This document shows positions 36,148 through 46,842 of a stretch of 64,000 nt of DNA, one piece after another. A program made the position numbers and the translations under genes. The stretch lies in NCBI RefSeq assembly GCF_030161615.1, contig NZ_BSUN01000001.1, positions 1,240,001-1,304,000 of the forward strand, written 5' to 3'. How positions within the stretch are numbered: the stretch's first letter is position 1; every line of letters begins with the position of its first letter. The notes under the pieces were generated by a model, which did not search any database, was not told the DNA's origin, and saw only the letters and a program-made list of their open reading frames with translations. This stretch comes from Demequina litorisediminis (lineage in GTDB: Bacteria; Actinomycetota; Actinomycetes; Actinomycetales; Demequinaceae).

Positions 36148-36789
36148 ATGGTCGCCCTTGAGATCGTCGGCTGGATCGGTTCGATCCTCATCGTGCTGTC
36201 TCTCACGCAGGCTCGCGTGTGGCGTTTTCGCTGGATGAACCTCATCGGTTCGGTCATCGCCACGGGCTACAACACCTTGATCGGGGCGTGGCCGTTCGTC
36301 TTTATGAACGCGGCCATCGTGGTCATCAATATTTATTGGCTGGTGCGGCTCACGCGGGAGCGCCACGACTCGGCGGTGTATCGCGTCCTCGCCGTCGACG
36401 CCGACAACGCCTTCCTCCGTCATCTTCTGGCGGTCCACGCCACTGACATCGCCACCCACGCCCCGACGTTCGATGTTGACGCCGATGCCGGCACGGCCGC
36501 CGGCGGCACGCGCCACACGTTCCTGGTGGTGCGCGGCGACGAGGCGGTGGGCGTGGTCGCCGTCACCGATGAGGGCGACGGCCTGGGGCGCGTGGACCTC
36601 GACTGGGTGAAGGAACGCTTCCGCGATTTCACGCCCGGCGAGTTCGTGTACCGCGAGTCGGGCGCCTTGGCCGATGCCGGCTTCAGCGCCCTTGAGGTGG
36701 TGCCGCGCGAGGGTGAGGACGAGGGCTACCTGCGGCGCGTCGGCTTCACGATGGCGGCCGACCGCTGGGTACGCCCCGTCAACGCGTAG
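36148..36789 (+). CDS. YgjV-like inner-membrane protein with C-terminal soluble domain
   Basis: 213 residues. Residues 1-72 have three helices (VGWIGSILIVLSLTQAR, LIGSVIATGYNTLIGAWPFVFMN, AAIVVINIYWLVRL), the pattern of YgjV-like proteins. The remaining ~140 residues are cytoplasmic, acidic, and end in a motif (KERFRDFTPGEFVYRESGAL) that resembles the last strands of a GNAT-like fold, but no acetyl-CoA loop is visible. ATG at 36148. Function unknown. Confidence 0.65.
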   Translation: MVALEIVGWIGSILIVLSLTQARVWRFRWMNLIGSVIATGYNTLIGAWPFVFMNAAIVVINIYWLVRLTRERHDSAVYRVLAVDADNAFLRHLLAVHATDIATHAPTFDVDADAGTAAGGTRHTFLVVRGDEAVGVVAVTDEGDGLGRVDLDWVKERFRDFTPGEFVYRESGALADAGFSALEVVPREGEDEGYLRRVGFTMAADRWVRPVNA

Positions 36790-36832
36790 CCGCCCGTCCT
36801 GCGCGGCCGTCTCGCGGTGCGAGACTGGACGC

Positions 36833-37915
36833 GTGACCGAGTCCTTCCACTTCGCCTCCGACAACTACGCGTCCGTCCATCCCGAGGTCTTCGCCGCCAT
36901 GCATGCGGCAGACGGCGGGCACGACGTCGCCTATGGGGCCGACGCCACCACGGCAGCCTTCGATGAGGCCATCGCCGCGACCTTCGGCGACGGCGCGGTG
37001 GGCTTCCCCGTGTTCAACGGCACGGGGGCGAACGTGGTCTCGCTGATGGCGCTCAGCCCGCGCTGGGGCGGCGTGGTCGCCTCGGAGCACGCGCACATTC
37101 ACAACGACGAGAACGGCGCCCCGGAGCGCGTGGGCGGGCTCAAGATCCTGGAACTTCCTGCCCCCGACGGCCGCATCGACGTCGCGAGCCTCGACCGCTA
37201 CGCGGGTGACCTGGGCGACGAGCACCGGGCGCAGCCTCTGGTGCTGTCGCTGACGCAAGCCACCGAGGTGGGAACGGTCTATAGCCCCGAGGACCTGCGC
37301 GTGGCGGTGGAGCGCGCGCACCAGGCTCGGGATGCGAGTGCACGTGGACGGTGCGCGCCTCGCCAACGCCGCGGCGGCGCTCGGCGTGGGCCTGAAGGAG
37401 GCGGCGGGCGGCGCGGACGTGCTGTCCTTCGGCGGCACCAAGAACGGCGCCATGCTGGGCGAGGCGGTCGTCATCCTCGCCGACGACCTGCGCGATTCCC
37501 TCGGCCATGACCTGCCCTACCTGCGCAAGCAGACCATGCAGGCTCGGCTCCAAGATGCGTTACGTGTCCGCTCAGGCTTCACGCGCTCCTGACCGCGACC
37601 GATGCTCACGGCACGCCGCTGTGGCAGCGCAACGCCGCGCACGCGAACGCCATGGCCACCTACCTGCGCGAGGAATTGGAGCCGCTGGCCGCGGGCGCGG
37701 GCCTCACGTTCACGCAGGCCACCGAGGCCAACGCGGTGTTCGTCGAGATGCCGCGCACGCTGGCCGCTCGCCTGCGCGAGACCTACCGCTTCTACGACTG
37801 GAAGCCCGGCTCGACGCCCGAGGCCACCGAGGTGCGCCTCATGTGCTCGTGGGACACACCCGTCGAGGCCGTGGATGGGCTCGTGGCGCTCGTCGACGAG
37901 GCCGCGAGCGCCTGA
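36833..37915 (+). CDS. Low-specificity threonine aldolase
   Basis: PLP enzyme cleaving threonine to glycine and acetaldehyde. Signatures: FASDNYASVHPEV at the start, FNGTGANV, HIHNDENGAPE, MRVHVDGARLANAA, and the PLP lysine in LSFGGTKNGAMLGEAVV. GTG start. Three AGCT errors: CAGGCTC near 37324 (RAHQ|LGMRV), CAGGCTC near 37543 and CAGGCTT near 37578. About 358 residues restored. Its stop overlaps the next ATG (TGATG). Together with gcvTHP it would feed one-carbon metabolism. Confidence 0.92.
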
Positions 37916-38292
37916 TGGCCGCGCTGTGCCCGTGCGGCTCGGGCATCGGCTTCGCTGAATGCTGCCGTCCCGTGCTGCGGGGCGAACGCGAGGCGGCGAC
38001 CGCCGAGGCTCTGATGCGCTCGCGGTACACGGCCTTTGTGCGCCGGGACGAGGCGTACCTGCTGCGGACGTGGGCCGCGCAGACGCGGCCGGCCGGCGTG
38101 GAGACCGACGGCGTCACCTGGCACGGGCTGGAGATCGTCGGGTCCACCGACGGACAACCGGCCGATGCCTCAGGCACCGTCACGTTTGTGGCGCACTTTT
38201 CGGACGGTGCGGGTATCCAGGCGCTGCGCGAGCACAGCCGTTTCGCGCGAGAAGAGGGCCGCTGGGTGTACGTCGACGGGGACCATCAGTAG
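37915..38292 (+). CDS. YchJ-like SEC-C motif protein
   Basis: 125 residues. The N-terminal zinc-binding motif CPCGSGIGFAECCRPVL is the SEC-C signature, and RSRYTAFVRRDEAYLLRTW is the UPF0225/YchJ NTF2-like core. Overlaps the threonine aldolase stop, so it is co-translated. Molecular function is not established for this family. Confidence 0.88.
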   Translation: MAALCPCGSGIGFAECCRPVLRGEREAATAEALMRSRYTAFVRRDEAYLLRTWAAQTRPAGVETDGVTWHGLEIVGSTDGQPADASGTVTFVAHFSDGAGIQALREHSRFAREEGRWVYVDGDHQ

Positions 38293-38362
38293 GTCGTTGG
38301 ACCCTCAGGCGGGGCGATTGCGCAAAGTCCGCACAGATTCCTGCCCGGATGGACCCTCCGCG

Positions 38363-38390
38363 GTTCACTTTCCGTTCACCGATCCGTCAC
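38363..38390 (+). promoter_or_regulatory. PHO box (PhoP-binding direct repeats)
   Basis: Two exact GTTCAC units at 38363 and 38374 with 11-bp spacing, and a weaker third (CGTCAC) at 38385. This is the layout of actinobacterial PHO boxes, and it lies directly upstream of the phosphate transporter start. Confidence 0.65.
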
Positions 38391-38400
38391 AATAGTGGGC

Positions 38401-39727
38401 GTGACTGAGCCGCTTCTCCTGGCCGTCGTCGTCGCGACCGCTCTGGCCTTCGACTTCACTAATGGATTCCACGACACCGGTAACGCGATGGCGACATCGA
38501 TCGCCACCCGCGCCCTGAAGCCCAAGGCGGCGGTGATCCTTTCCGCCTCCCTGAACATGGCTGGCGCGTTCCTGTCTCTGACCGTAGCCGCCACGATCGC
38601 CACGGGCATCGTGGACTCGGGCGTCGTCACGCTCGCCGTGGTGCTCGCTGGCCTCGCGGGCGGCATCGTGTGGAACCTGATCACCTGGCTGTTCGGCCTG
38701 CCATCCTCGTCCTCCCACGCCCTCATCGGCGGTGTGGTGGGTGCGGTGCTCGCGGCCGCTGGCACCGAGGGTGTCCTCTGGTCCGGCCTCACCTCGAAGG
38801 TGCTGATCCCCGCGCTCGTGGCCCCCGTGGTCGCCATCCTGGTGGGCACCATCGCCACGTGGCTCGTGGCCCGCATCACGCGTGACGTGCCGCAGGACAC
38901 CAACGACAAGGCGTTCCGCTGGGGCCAGATCGGCTCCGCCTCGCTCGTCTCCCTCGCCCACGGCACCAACGACGCCCAGAAGTCGATGGGCATCATCCTG
39001 CTCGCGCTGATCGCTGGCGGTGCGGTGCCCGCCGATTCGGGTGTCCCGTTCTGGGTCATCGTGTCCTGTGCGCTGGCGATGGCGCTGGGAACGTACATGG
39101 GCGGCTGGCGCGTGATTCGCACGCTGGGCAAGGGCCTGGTGGAGCTCGAGTCGCGTCAGGGCATGGCCGCCGAAACCTCGTCCGCCGCCGTCATTCTTCT
39201 GTCGAGCCACTTCGGCTACTCGCTCTCGACCACGCACGTGGCCACCGGCTCGATCCTTGGTTCGGGCGTGGGCATGAAGGGCGCCTCGGTGCGCTGGTCC
39301 GTGGCGGGCCGCATGTTCGCCGCGTGGCTCATCACGGTGCCGTCGGCGGCCATCGTGGGAGCAGTCTTCTACTGGATCGACACCGTCATCGGCGGCGTCG
39401 CCGGCTCGTACACGGTGTTCGGCCTGCTGATCGTGATCGCGTTCCTCATCTACCTGTGGTCGCGTCGCAAGCCCATCAACTCCAAGAACGTCAACGACAA
39501 CCTGGGACCCCGCACAGGACTCCGAGGCGTACATCGCCGAGTCCGTCTCCGTGCACCGTCCCGAGGTGATGAAGGTCAAGCGCAAGCGCCTGAAAAAGGC
39601 GCAGAAGCGCCTCCGCCTCCAGCAGCGGGCGGAGGAGGACCGGATCGCGAGCGAGGCTCTCGCGGCGGAGGACCCCGCACAGGTGACTATTCGTGACATC
39701 AGCGCCGGCCAGAAGGAGCAGTCATGA
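38401..39727 (+). CDS. Inorganic phosphate transporter, PiT family
   Basis: A ~440-residue secondary transporter. The two inverted family signatures are visible: DFTNGFHDTGNAMATSIATRAL near the start and ASLVSLAHGTNDAQKSMGIILLAL mid-protein, with ten or so helices. A charged C-terminal tail (MKVKRKRLKKAQKRLRLQQ) follows. The tail is frame-shifted near 39507; removing one C from the ACCCC run gives LGPAQDSEAYIAES and the TGA at 39725. Two GTG starts (38395, 38401) are possible. The stop overlaps the next ATG. PHO box upstream. Confidence 0.93.
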
Positions 39728-39960
39728 CTCAATTCGTCGAGTGGGACGCCCTCGCTAACATCCTCGTCTTCGGCATCCTGGTGGGTGCCGGCCTTCCCAC
39801 CCTGTTCGCGGTGGGCGTCCGTCTGCTGGCGGGTCATGGTGCGGCCGATGCCGAGGGTCACGTCTCGCGTCCCCGCCTGGTGGGTGCCTACGTGTGCTTC
39901 GGCCTCGTGGTGCTCGCCATCCTTGGCGCCGTCGCCTACATCGCGGCAGGCGGCCACTAA
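39724..39960 (+). CDS. Small two-helix membrane protein coupled to the phosphate transporter
   Basis: 78 residues with helices ILVFGILVGAGLPTLFAVGVRL and LVGAYVCFGLVVLAILGAVAYIAA. The start overlaps the transporter stop (ATGA), so the pair is translationally coupled. Such small partners follow pit genes in many actinobacteria; a role in assembly or regulation is inferred. Confidence 0.75.
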   Translation: MTQFVEWDALANILVFGILVGAGLPTLFAVGVRLLAGHGAADAEGHVSRPRLVGAYVCFGLVVLAILGAVAYIAAGGH

Positions 39961-39975
39961 GCCTTCACGCCTGAC

Positions 39976-40020
39976 ACAGAGCGACCCCGCAGCCACCATC
40001 GGGCTGCGGGGTCGCTCTGT
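39976..40020. terminator. Bidirectional intrinsic terminator
   Basis: A perfect 19-bp stem (arm ACAGAGCGACCCCGCAGCC) with a short ACCATCG loop lies between the convergent phosphate transporter unit and the sugar-binding protein gene. It serves both. Confidence 0.9.
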
Positions 40021-40088
40021 ATCTCAGGGAGGAGGCGTGGGCGCCGGCCCCGGGGGAATCCACAAGACCCGGGGACGGCGCCTCACAT

Positions 40089-41455
40089 TTACTGACCGAT
40101 GGCCGCGTTGGCCTCGGACGTGAACTGGGCCGCGGCATCGGCCGCACCCAGGGTGTCGAACAGCACCTGCTCGTTGATGCGCCCGGTGATCTCGGGAACG
40201 TCGGCGGCGCCGTTGGGCGGGGCGGGAGGACCGTCCACGATCTCGTCCTCGATGTCCGCGAGGAACTCGGCGGCCTGCTGGTCCAGCGGGTCGAGTTCCG
40301 CGGCGACGGCCTCGCGTACATCGGTGTTGGCGGCGAGGCCGCGGTCGGAGAGCATGAGCGCGCCGGCCTCGGGGTCGTTGAGGAGGAAGTCCACGAGCCT
40401 TGGCGGCCTCCTCGGGGTGCTCGGTGGTCTCGGACACCGAGTAGAACATGGCCGGCTTGAAGTACAGGCCAGTGCGGTCGAACTCGCTCTCACCCGGAGG
40501 ACGCAGCAGCACCAGGTCACGGCCCGCGGCCGAGGAGATGGCGCTTGGCTGGTTGGTCCACCAGAAGCCCATGGCGCCGGAGTTGGTGCCCAGCAGCGAC
40601 TGCTCGGGGCCACCCTCCGCGATCTCGACGGAACGCGAGCCATCGGGCATGGCGCCCGACTCGCGCAGGTCGATGAGGTCCTGCCACCACGCCTCGAGGG
40701 TGGCGTCGCTGTAGCCCAGCGTGCCGTCCTCGGCGTACAGGGACTCACCGTGCTGGCGGGCGTAGATGTTGAAGCCTGCCTCGTTGCCGCCGTAGTCCTG
40801 GACGCCGTACATGCCGTCGCCAAGAGCGTCGGAGATCTCCTTGCTGATGGACTTGAAGTCCTCCCAGGTCCAGGTCTCGTCGTCGGGCATCTCGACCCCG
40901 GCGTCCTCGAACATCTGGGGGTCGGCCACGATCGTGTAGGCGTTGATGCCGGTGGCGATGCCCGCCAGGCTTGCCGTCGATGGTGCCGCCGGCCAGCACG
41001 GTCTCGTCGATCTTCGACGTGTCGATGTCGAGTGCCGACATGTCCGCCACCACGCCACGGTTCGCGTAGTCGGTGAGGTAGCGCTCCTCCTGGGTCATGA
41101 CGTCGGGGGTGTCGCCGCCGGCGACGGTGGTCGCGAGCTTGTCCCAGTAGCCGCCCCAGTCGGTGTAGTCGGGGACAACCGTGATGCCGGGGTTCTTCTC
41201 CTCGAAGAGGTCGATGACCTCCTGGGTGAGGGTGTGGCGGTCGTCGGAACCCCACCACGAGAAGCGGATCTCGACGTTGCCGTCGCCACCGTCGGCGGCG
41301 GCCGACGAGGTGCCGTCAGCGGTGGGTTCGTCATCGGCAGGGGCGGCGCCGCTGTCGCCGTTGCAGGCGGCCAGCGCAAGCACGCCCGCCCCCAGGACGG
41401 CGCTCGTGCGCCATGCGAGCCCGGTGCGGCTCGCCCACGTGGTGGAACTGGTCAT
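40089..41455 (-). CDS. Sugar ABC transporter substrate-binding lipoprotein
   Basis: About 455 residues, family 1 extracellular solute-binding protein. The signal peptide ends in a lipobox ([10 protein letters not shown]). The mature N-terminus [23 protein letters not shown] and the [17 protein letters not shown] strand are typical of CUT1 sugar receptors. Frames are joined at AAGCCTG near 40970 (IDGK|LAGI) and AAGGCTC near 40397. First the two permease genes, then this gene, are transcribed leftward; no ATPase gene is present, so a shared MsiK-type ATPase is inferred. Confidence 0.92.
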
Positions 41456-41525
41456 CGTTCTTTCTCCTTCGCTTCGAACGTCGTTGTTCTGCGGTCGGGG
41501 AGCCCCGGCCAGTGGAGGTCCTGCG

Positions 41526-42453
41526 CTACTTGATTCCCGTCGTGGCAATGCCCTTGACGAGGTACTTCTGGCCGAACAGGAAGACCAGGAAGATGGGGAC
41601 GAGCGACACGATCGACATCGCGAACAGCGAGCCCCAGGAGGCTCTCGGAGGTCGCGTCGATGAACGTGCGCAGGGCGACAGGCACGGTGTACATGTCCGG
41701 CCTGGTGAGGAAGATGAGCCTGGCTGAAGAAGTCGTTCCACGTCCAGATGAACGTGAAGATCGCCGTGGTGGCGAGGGCGGGAAGCGACAGCGGCAGCAT
41801 GATGCGGAAGTAGATGCGGAAGTGCCCGCAGCCGTCCAGCCGGGCCGCCTCGTCGAGCTCTCGCGGGATGCCGCGGAAGAACTGCACCATCAGGAAGATG
41901 AAGAAGGCGTCCGTGGCCAGCAGTTTGGGGACGATGAGCGGCAGGAACGTGTTGATCCAGGCGAGCCGGAGAACAGGATGTACTGCGGCACGATGATCAC
42001 GTGGATGGGCAGCATGATCGACATCAACATGATGGCGAACCACAAGTTGCGGCCCCTGAACTCGAGGCGCGCGAAGGCGTAGGCCGCCATCGAGCAGGAC
42101 ACGAGGTTTCCCACGAGTGAGCCCAGCACGATGATCGACGAGTTGATCAAGTAGTGGCTGAACGGGTGGAGCAGAGCGTTCCAGCCGTCCGAGTAGTTGG
42201 ACCACGTGAACTCGGTGGGGATGAGGCCGGTGTCGCGGAAGATCAACGCGTCCGGCTTGAACGAGCTCGCCACCATCCACAGCAGCGGGTAGAGCATGAC
42301 CAGGCCGAACGCGATCAGTGCCACGTGCTTGGCCACGGAGCGCGTCCGCGAGCGCCAGTACGAGGGCTTGGCCTCGGGTTCGGGGTACTGCTCCGAGAGT
42401 TCCACCACGGTGGGGGCGGGGGAGGGCGCGTGGGCGCGCACGGTGTCAGTCAT
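41526..42453 (-). CDS. Sugar ABC transporter permease (MalG-like)
   Basis: About 308 residues with six helices. The EAA loop [19 protein letters not shown] contacts the ATPase. Starts with a soluble ~35-residue tail, then [19 protein letters not shown]. Three frame breaks: CGGCTCG near 41968 (a GAGCTC that lost its A), CAGGCTC near 41716 (FFSQ|LIFL) and GAGCCTCC near 41641. The start overlaps the end of the MalF-like gene by 8 bp. Confidence 0.92.
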
Positions 42454-43394
42454 TGTAGAAAACCCAATACTTCGAGACGAGGAAGTTGACGGCCGTCATG
42501 CCCGCCACGATCGCGAGCAGGAGCCACGCCATCGCCGAGGCGTATCCCATGTCGAGCGACGCGAAGCCCTTTTGATAGAGGTACAGCGTGTAGAACATGG
42601 TCGAGTCCGCCGGGCCGCCGGTACCGCCGCTGACGACGTAGGCCTGCGTGAAGGTCTGGAACGCGTTGATGAGCCTGCAGCACCAGGTTGAAGAAGATGA
42701 TGGGCGTCAGCAGCGGGATGGTCACCGAGCGGAACTGGCGCCACTTGCTCGCCCCGTCGATGGAGGCGGCCTCGTAGTACATCTGGGGGATCTGGCGAAG
42801 CCCGGCGAGGAAGATGATCATGGGCGCGCCGAACGTCCAGATGTTGAGGATCATCAGGGTGCCGAGCGCGTAGTCGGGGTGGGAGACCCAGCCCTGACCT
42901 TCGACGCCGAACCATCCGAGGACGGCGTTGACCAGGCCATCGGCGCCGAACACCTGGCGCCACAGCAGCGCGATGGCGACCGAGCCGCCCAGGAGCGAGG
43001 GCAGGTAGTAGACGGAGCGGTAGATCGCGAGGCCCCTGAGCCCCCTGTCGAGCACCAGCGCGAGCGCGAGCGCGGCGGCGAGCCTGCAGCGGCACGGAGA
43101 TGAGCACGTAGGTGAAGGTGACCTTGAGCGCGTTGATGAGGCGCGGGTCCTCGAACATGCGGGTGTAGTTGTCGAGGCCAATCCAGTTGGGCGCCTGCAG
43201 CAGGCTGTAGTCCGTGAAGGACAGGTAGGCCGATGCCGCCATGGGGCCGGCCGTGATGAGCACGAGGCCGATGAACCAGGGGCCGAGGAAGAAGATGGCG
43301 GCCTTGCCGTCACCCTTGTGGAGGGCGGACGGCTTGCGCTTAGGCTCCCTTGCGGCCCTTGCGGACGGCGCTTAGGCTCGGAGACGACGGACAC
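42446..43394 (-). CDS. Sugar ABC transporter permease (MalF-like)
   Basis: About 315 residues. A basic N-terminal tail (VRKGRKGAKRKPSALHKGDG) precedes helix 1 (IFFLGPWFIGLVLITAGPM). The EAA loop is MYYEAASIDGASKWRQF and the C-terminus is [16 protein letters not shown] start at 43394. Four AGCT errors are needed to read it: two AGCCTAAG near 43347 and 43374 in the tail, GAGCCTGC near 43083 (VPLQ|LAAAL) and GAGCCTGC near 42672 (VLQ|LINAF). First gene of the importer operon, downstream of the LacI operators. Confidence 0.9.
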
Positions 43395-43504
43395 GCGTCA
43401 CCCCCTGGCACTGCGACGCCACCGTGGCGTCGGCTCTGGTGGATCACCATGGAACCCTCCGGATCATCGTTGATCTCGCCGGCTTCACACGACTCACGTC
43501 ATCG

Positions 43505-43518
43505 TGAAACCGCTTTCC
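43505..43518. promoter_or_regulatory. LacI-family operator, site 1
   Basis: TGAAACCGCTTTCC matches the LacI-family consensus TGNAANCGNTTNCA at all but the last fixed base. It lies between the divergent importer operon and the LacI gene. Confidence 0.6.
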
Positions 43519-43538
43519 GAAAGTGAACCTACCACACG

Positions 43539-43552
43539 AGAAACCGGTTGCC
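43539..43552. promoter_or_regulatory. LacI-family operator, site 2
   Basis: AGAAACCGGTTGCC is a second LacI-type palindrome (central AACCGGTT), 34 bp from site 1, in the same divergent gap. Spacing near three helical turns would let one regulator control both directions. Confidence 0.55.
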
Positions 43553-43648
43553 CATGGTGTACCGTCGCCGTAGTGCAACACCATCTCCCGCCACGGCGGC
43601 CGCTCAACGAGGAGCGGCACTCCCGCCGGGACAACGTCTGGAGGGGCA

Positions 43649-45648
43649 ATGCCCAAGGTCACCAGCCGGCCAGCAGCCGCGACGATCGCTGACGTCGCCG
43701 AGGCCGCAGGTGTGTCGCGTGCGACCGTGTCGCGGGTGATGAACGGCCGTTCGACCGTGGGCGAGACCATCACGGCCCGCGTGAAGGCCGTGGCCGAGGA
43801 ACTCCAGTACCGCCCGTCCAACGTGGCCAGGTCCCTGTCGTTGGGGCGCACCGAGACCGTCGCCCTGGTGGTACCCGACCTGGCCAACCCCATGTTCCAG
43901 CACGTCCTCAGTGGCATCACCGACGCCGCCGCGGCCCACGGCTACCGGGTGCTGGTGGCGGACACGGCGGAGAAGCCCGAGGACGAGGCCGAGATTGCCC
44001 TGGACGCCCGGCTGCGCTGCGACGCCCTCGTGATGGTCTCGCCTCGCATGCCGCAGGACCAGCTCGCGGCCCTCATCCGCCAGGCGAGCCCCATGGTGCT
44101 GGTCAACCGCGAGAGCCCCGACCCCGCGGTGCCGAGCGTCACCGTCAACTACCGCACCGGCATGGCCGCGGTCCTCACCCACCTGGTGAGCCTCGGCCAC
44201 CGCAGGGTGGTCTACCTCGCTGGCCCGCCCGCAAGGCTTCTCCGACGCCCACCGCCGCGACGGACTGCGCGAGGTCCAGGCCGCACACCCCGACCTCGAG
44301 ATCGTCGACATCGCCGCCGGGGCGACCGTCGCCGCGGGCTACGGGGCACTCGAAGCCGTCCTCGCCGCGCGTGCCACGGCTGTGGTGGCCTTCAACGACC
44401 TCGTGGCGTTCGGCCTGCTGGCCGCCCTCAACCAGGCCGGAGTGGCCGTTCCCAAGGACATGTCCGTCACCGGCTTCGACGACATCGAACTCGCGCAGTA
44501 CTCGACGCCGTCCCTCACCACCGCCGCCGTCCCGCAGGCTCGAACTCGGCAGGCACGCATGGCAGGAGCCTTCACGCAGTGATCGAGAATCAGTCCGGCC
44601 GCACCTCCCCCACACGCGCTTTGAGCCTCGGCTCGAGGTACGCGCCAGTTCCGGCCCGGTGCCACGCAGCGTCGCCGAGGGCGGCCTCGCCCCCACGCCC
44701 GCGCCTCCGGCACCCCAGCCGGCCGATGCCGTAGGTGAGTCGGCTGCGGCCCTCGCCGCCGCATCGGCCACGCCCTCTGCCCCCGTGTGGCGGCGTGACG
44801 GCGACGCGGTGGTGCTGGAACTCGCGGGTGAACGGCTCGCGCGCTACGAGGACGGGTCGCGCCTGCCGCAGGTCCACGCGCAGCGCCCCTACCTGCACCC
44901 GGTACACACCCTCGCCGGGACCGTGCTCACGGATGCCGCCCCGGTGGACCACCGCCACCACTACGGCGTCTCGCTCGCCGTGCCTGACGTCAACGGCACC
45001 AGCCACTGGGGTGGCCGCACCTACGTCAGGGACGTGGGGCCCACGCTCCTGAAGAACCACGGAAGGCAGGCGTCGACCGGCCCGCTGGTGGGGGACGCCG
45101 ACCCTCACGTGCTGCACGATGCGGTGCGCTGGTTCGACCACCACGGCGCGCCCCAGGTCGAGGAATCGCGGCGCCTGAGCGCCCACGTGCTCGCGTCCGG
45201 CGAGGCATGGGCGCTGTCCTGGCGCAGCGTGCTGCGCGCCGACCACGGTGCGGTGACCATCGGCTCTCCGGCGACCAACGGCCGCGCCGGCGCGGGTTAC
45301 GGCGGGTGGTTCTGGCGCCTGCCTGCCGCCGCATCGGCCCTGGTGCTGAGCGCGTCGGGCGAGGGCGAGGAGGCGGCGCACGAGTCGCGCTCGCCGTGGC
45401 TTGCGTTCGTGCAGGAGCACGAGGGCGCCACCACCAGGCGGCTGGCGGTGCAGCATGGCCAACCGCGCCCGTGGTTTGTGCGCGCCTCCGAGTATCCCGG
45501 CGCGGGACCGTCGCTCGCATGGGACGCTCCGCTGGAGATCCCGCCGGGCGGCACGGTCGAGGTCGGCCTCACCACGGTGCTGCTGGACCGGGCAGTGGAT
45601 GCCGAGGAGGCTGCGGCGCTCGCCGCCGACGCCGCGGACCTCCGGTGA
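43649..45648 (+). CDS. LacI-family regulator fused to a DUF6807 (PmoA-type) domain
   Basis: The N-terminus is a full LacI repressor: helix-turn-helix ATIADVAEAAGVSRATVSRVMN, hinge YRPSNVARSLSLGRTETVALV, then a periplasmic-binding fold to about residue 345. Without a stop, an Ala/Pro linker leads to ~300 residues of DUF6807: ELAGERLARYEDG, QRPYLHPVHTLAGTVLTDAAP, DHRHHYGVSLAV and GGWFWRLP. Frames are joined at AAGGCTT near 44236, CAGGCTC near 44538, GAGCCTTC near 44571 and a C5 run near 44600. ATG at 43649 behind GAGGGG. DUF6807 may be a sugar-metabolite sensor or enzyme; its role here is unknown. Overlaps the Gfo/Idh gene (GTGA). Confidence 0.82.
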
Positions 45649-46842
45649 CAGGCGCCACGCCCGTCGCGGTCGCCCTCGTAGGTATCCATGGGCATGGCGG
45701 CTCGCACCTCAGGCGCATCCGCGACCTTGAGGCCACCGGCGCCGTACGCCTGTGCGCCCTGGTAGACCCGCGTCCGCTCGAGGCGGCGGCCGCGCCCGCC
45801 ACCGGTGGTCCGAGTGGCCCGCGCCATGGGTCCGATGCCTCGGGCACCGGTGCGCCATGGTTCCCTACGCTCGGCGACCTCCTCTCGGCACCCGAACCCG
45901 AGGTACGGCCGGACATCGTCGTGCTGTCCACACCCATCCCGACCCACCTGCCGCTGGCCTCAACGGCGATGCGGGCCGGGGTCGACGTGCTGCTGGAGAA
46001 GCCGACCGCCGCGTCACTGGCGGAGCACACCGCACTCGTGGCGGTGGCGGAGGAAACCGGGCGCCGGTGCCAGGTGGGCTTCCAGACGTTCGGCTCGCAT
46101 GCGCTGGCGGCGATCGAGCGGATGATCGCGGCAGGCGAGATCGGCGACGTCACGGGGGTGGGCGCGGTCGGCACCTGGGTGCGCACCGCCGGCTACTGGG
46201 CGCGGGCGCCGTGGGCCGGAAGGCGCACCCTCGACGGGCGTGACGTCGTGGACGGCGTCGTCACCAACCCCCTCGCCCACGCCGTCGCCACGGGGCTCAG
46301 AATCGCTGGCGCCACCCACAGTGCCGACGTCGCGGACGTCATGGTGGACCTGTACCGGGCCAACCCCATCGAGGCGGATGACACCTCGGCCGTCGCGGTG
46401 GTCACCTCGGACGGGACCCGCTGTGGGTTCGGACTCACGCTGTGCGCCCCCGAGCGCACGCCCGCCACCATCACCGTGTACGGGACGCGAGGACGCATCG
46501 AGCCTGCAGTACGAGCACGATACGGTGCGGCTCGTGACCCCCACCGTTGACCTCTCCAAGCAGTACGCGCGCGACGACCTGCTTGCCGACCTCATCGCCG
46601 CCCGCCGCGACCCCTCGCGGCCGCTCGCGTGCGATGTCCGCGACACGGGTGCGTTCATGCGTGTCATGGAGGCGGTGCGCACGGCAAACGACCCGCGCCC
46701 CATCGGCGAGGCTCACGTGACCTGGGCCGGCGAGGGCGACGACCGCCACCCGGTGGTGCATGACATCGGCGCGTGGTGCGCGCGGGTCTCCGCCGAGCAG
46801 CGAACCTTCGCCGAGCTCGGGGCTCCCTGGACCCACGCGTGA
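45645..46842 (+). CDS. Gfo/Idh/MocA family oxidoreductase
   Basis: About 399 residues. The Rossmann motif is VALVGIHGHGGSHLR, then LLEKPTAAS, the EKP motif of the family, and a C-terminal alpha/beta domain (GGVVTNPLAHAVAT). It would oxidise or reduce a sugar or inositol derivative with NAD(P). An extra C near 46502 (ATCGAGCCTGCAG) breaks the frame after TRGRIE. Starts on a GTG overlapping the LacI-DUF6807 stop; its own stop overlaps the AEC start (GTGA). The pairing with DUF6807 is common in sugar catabolic loci. Confidence 0.9.

Noticed and set aside
44605-44640. GAGCCTCGG near 44616 as another AGCT error
   Set aside because: The frame RFEPRLEVRASSGP matches the expected LacI C-terminus with the bases as printed; the shift here fits a missing C in the upstream CCCCC run.
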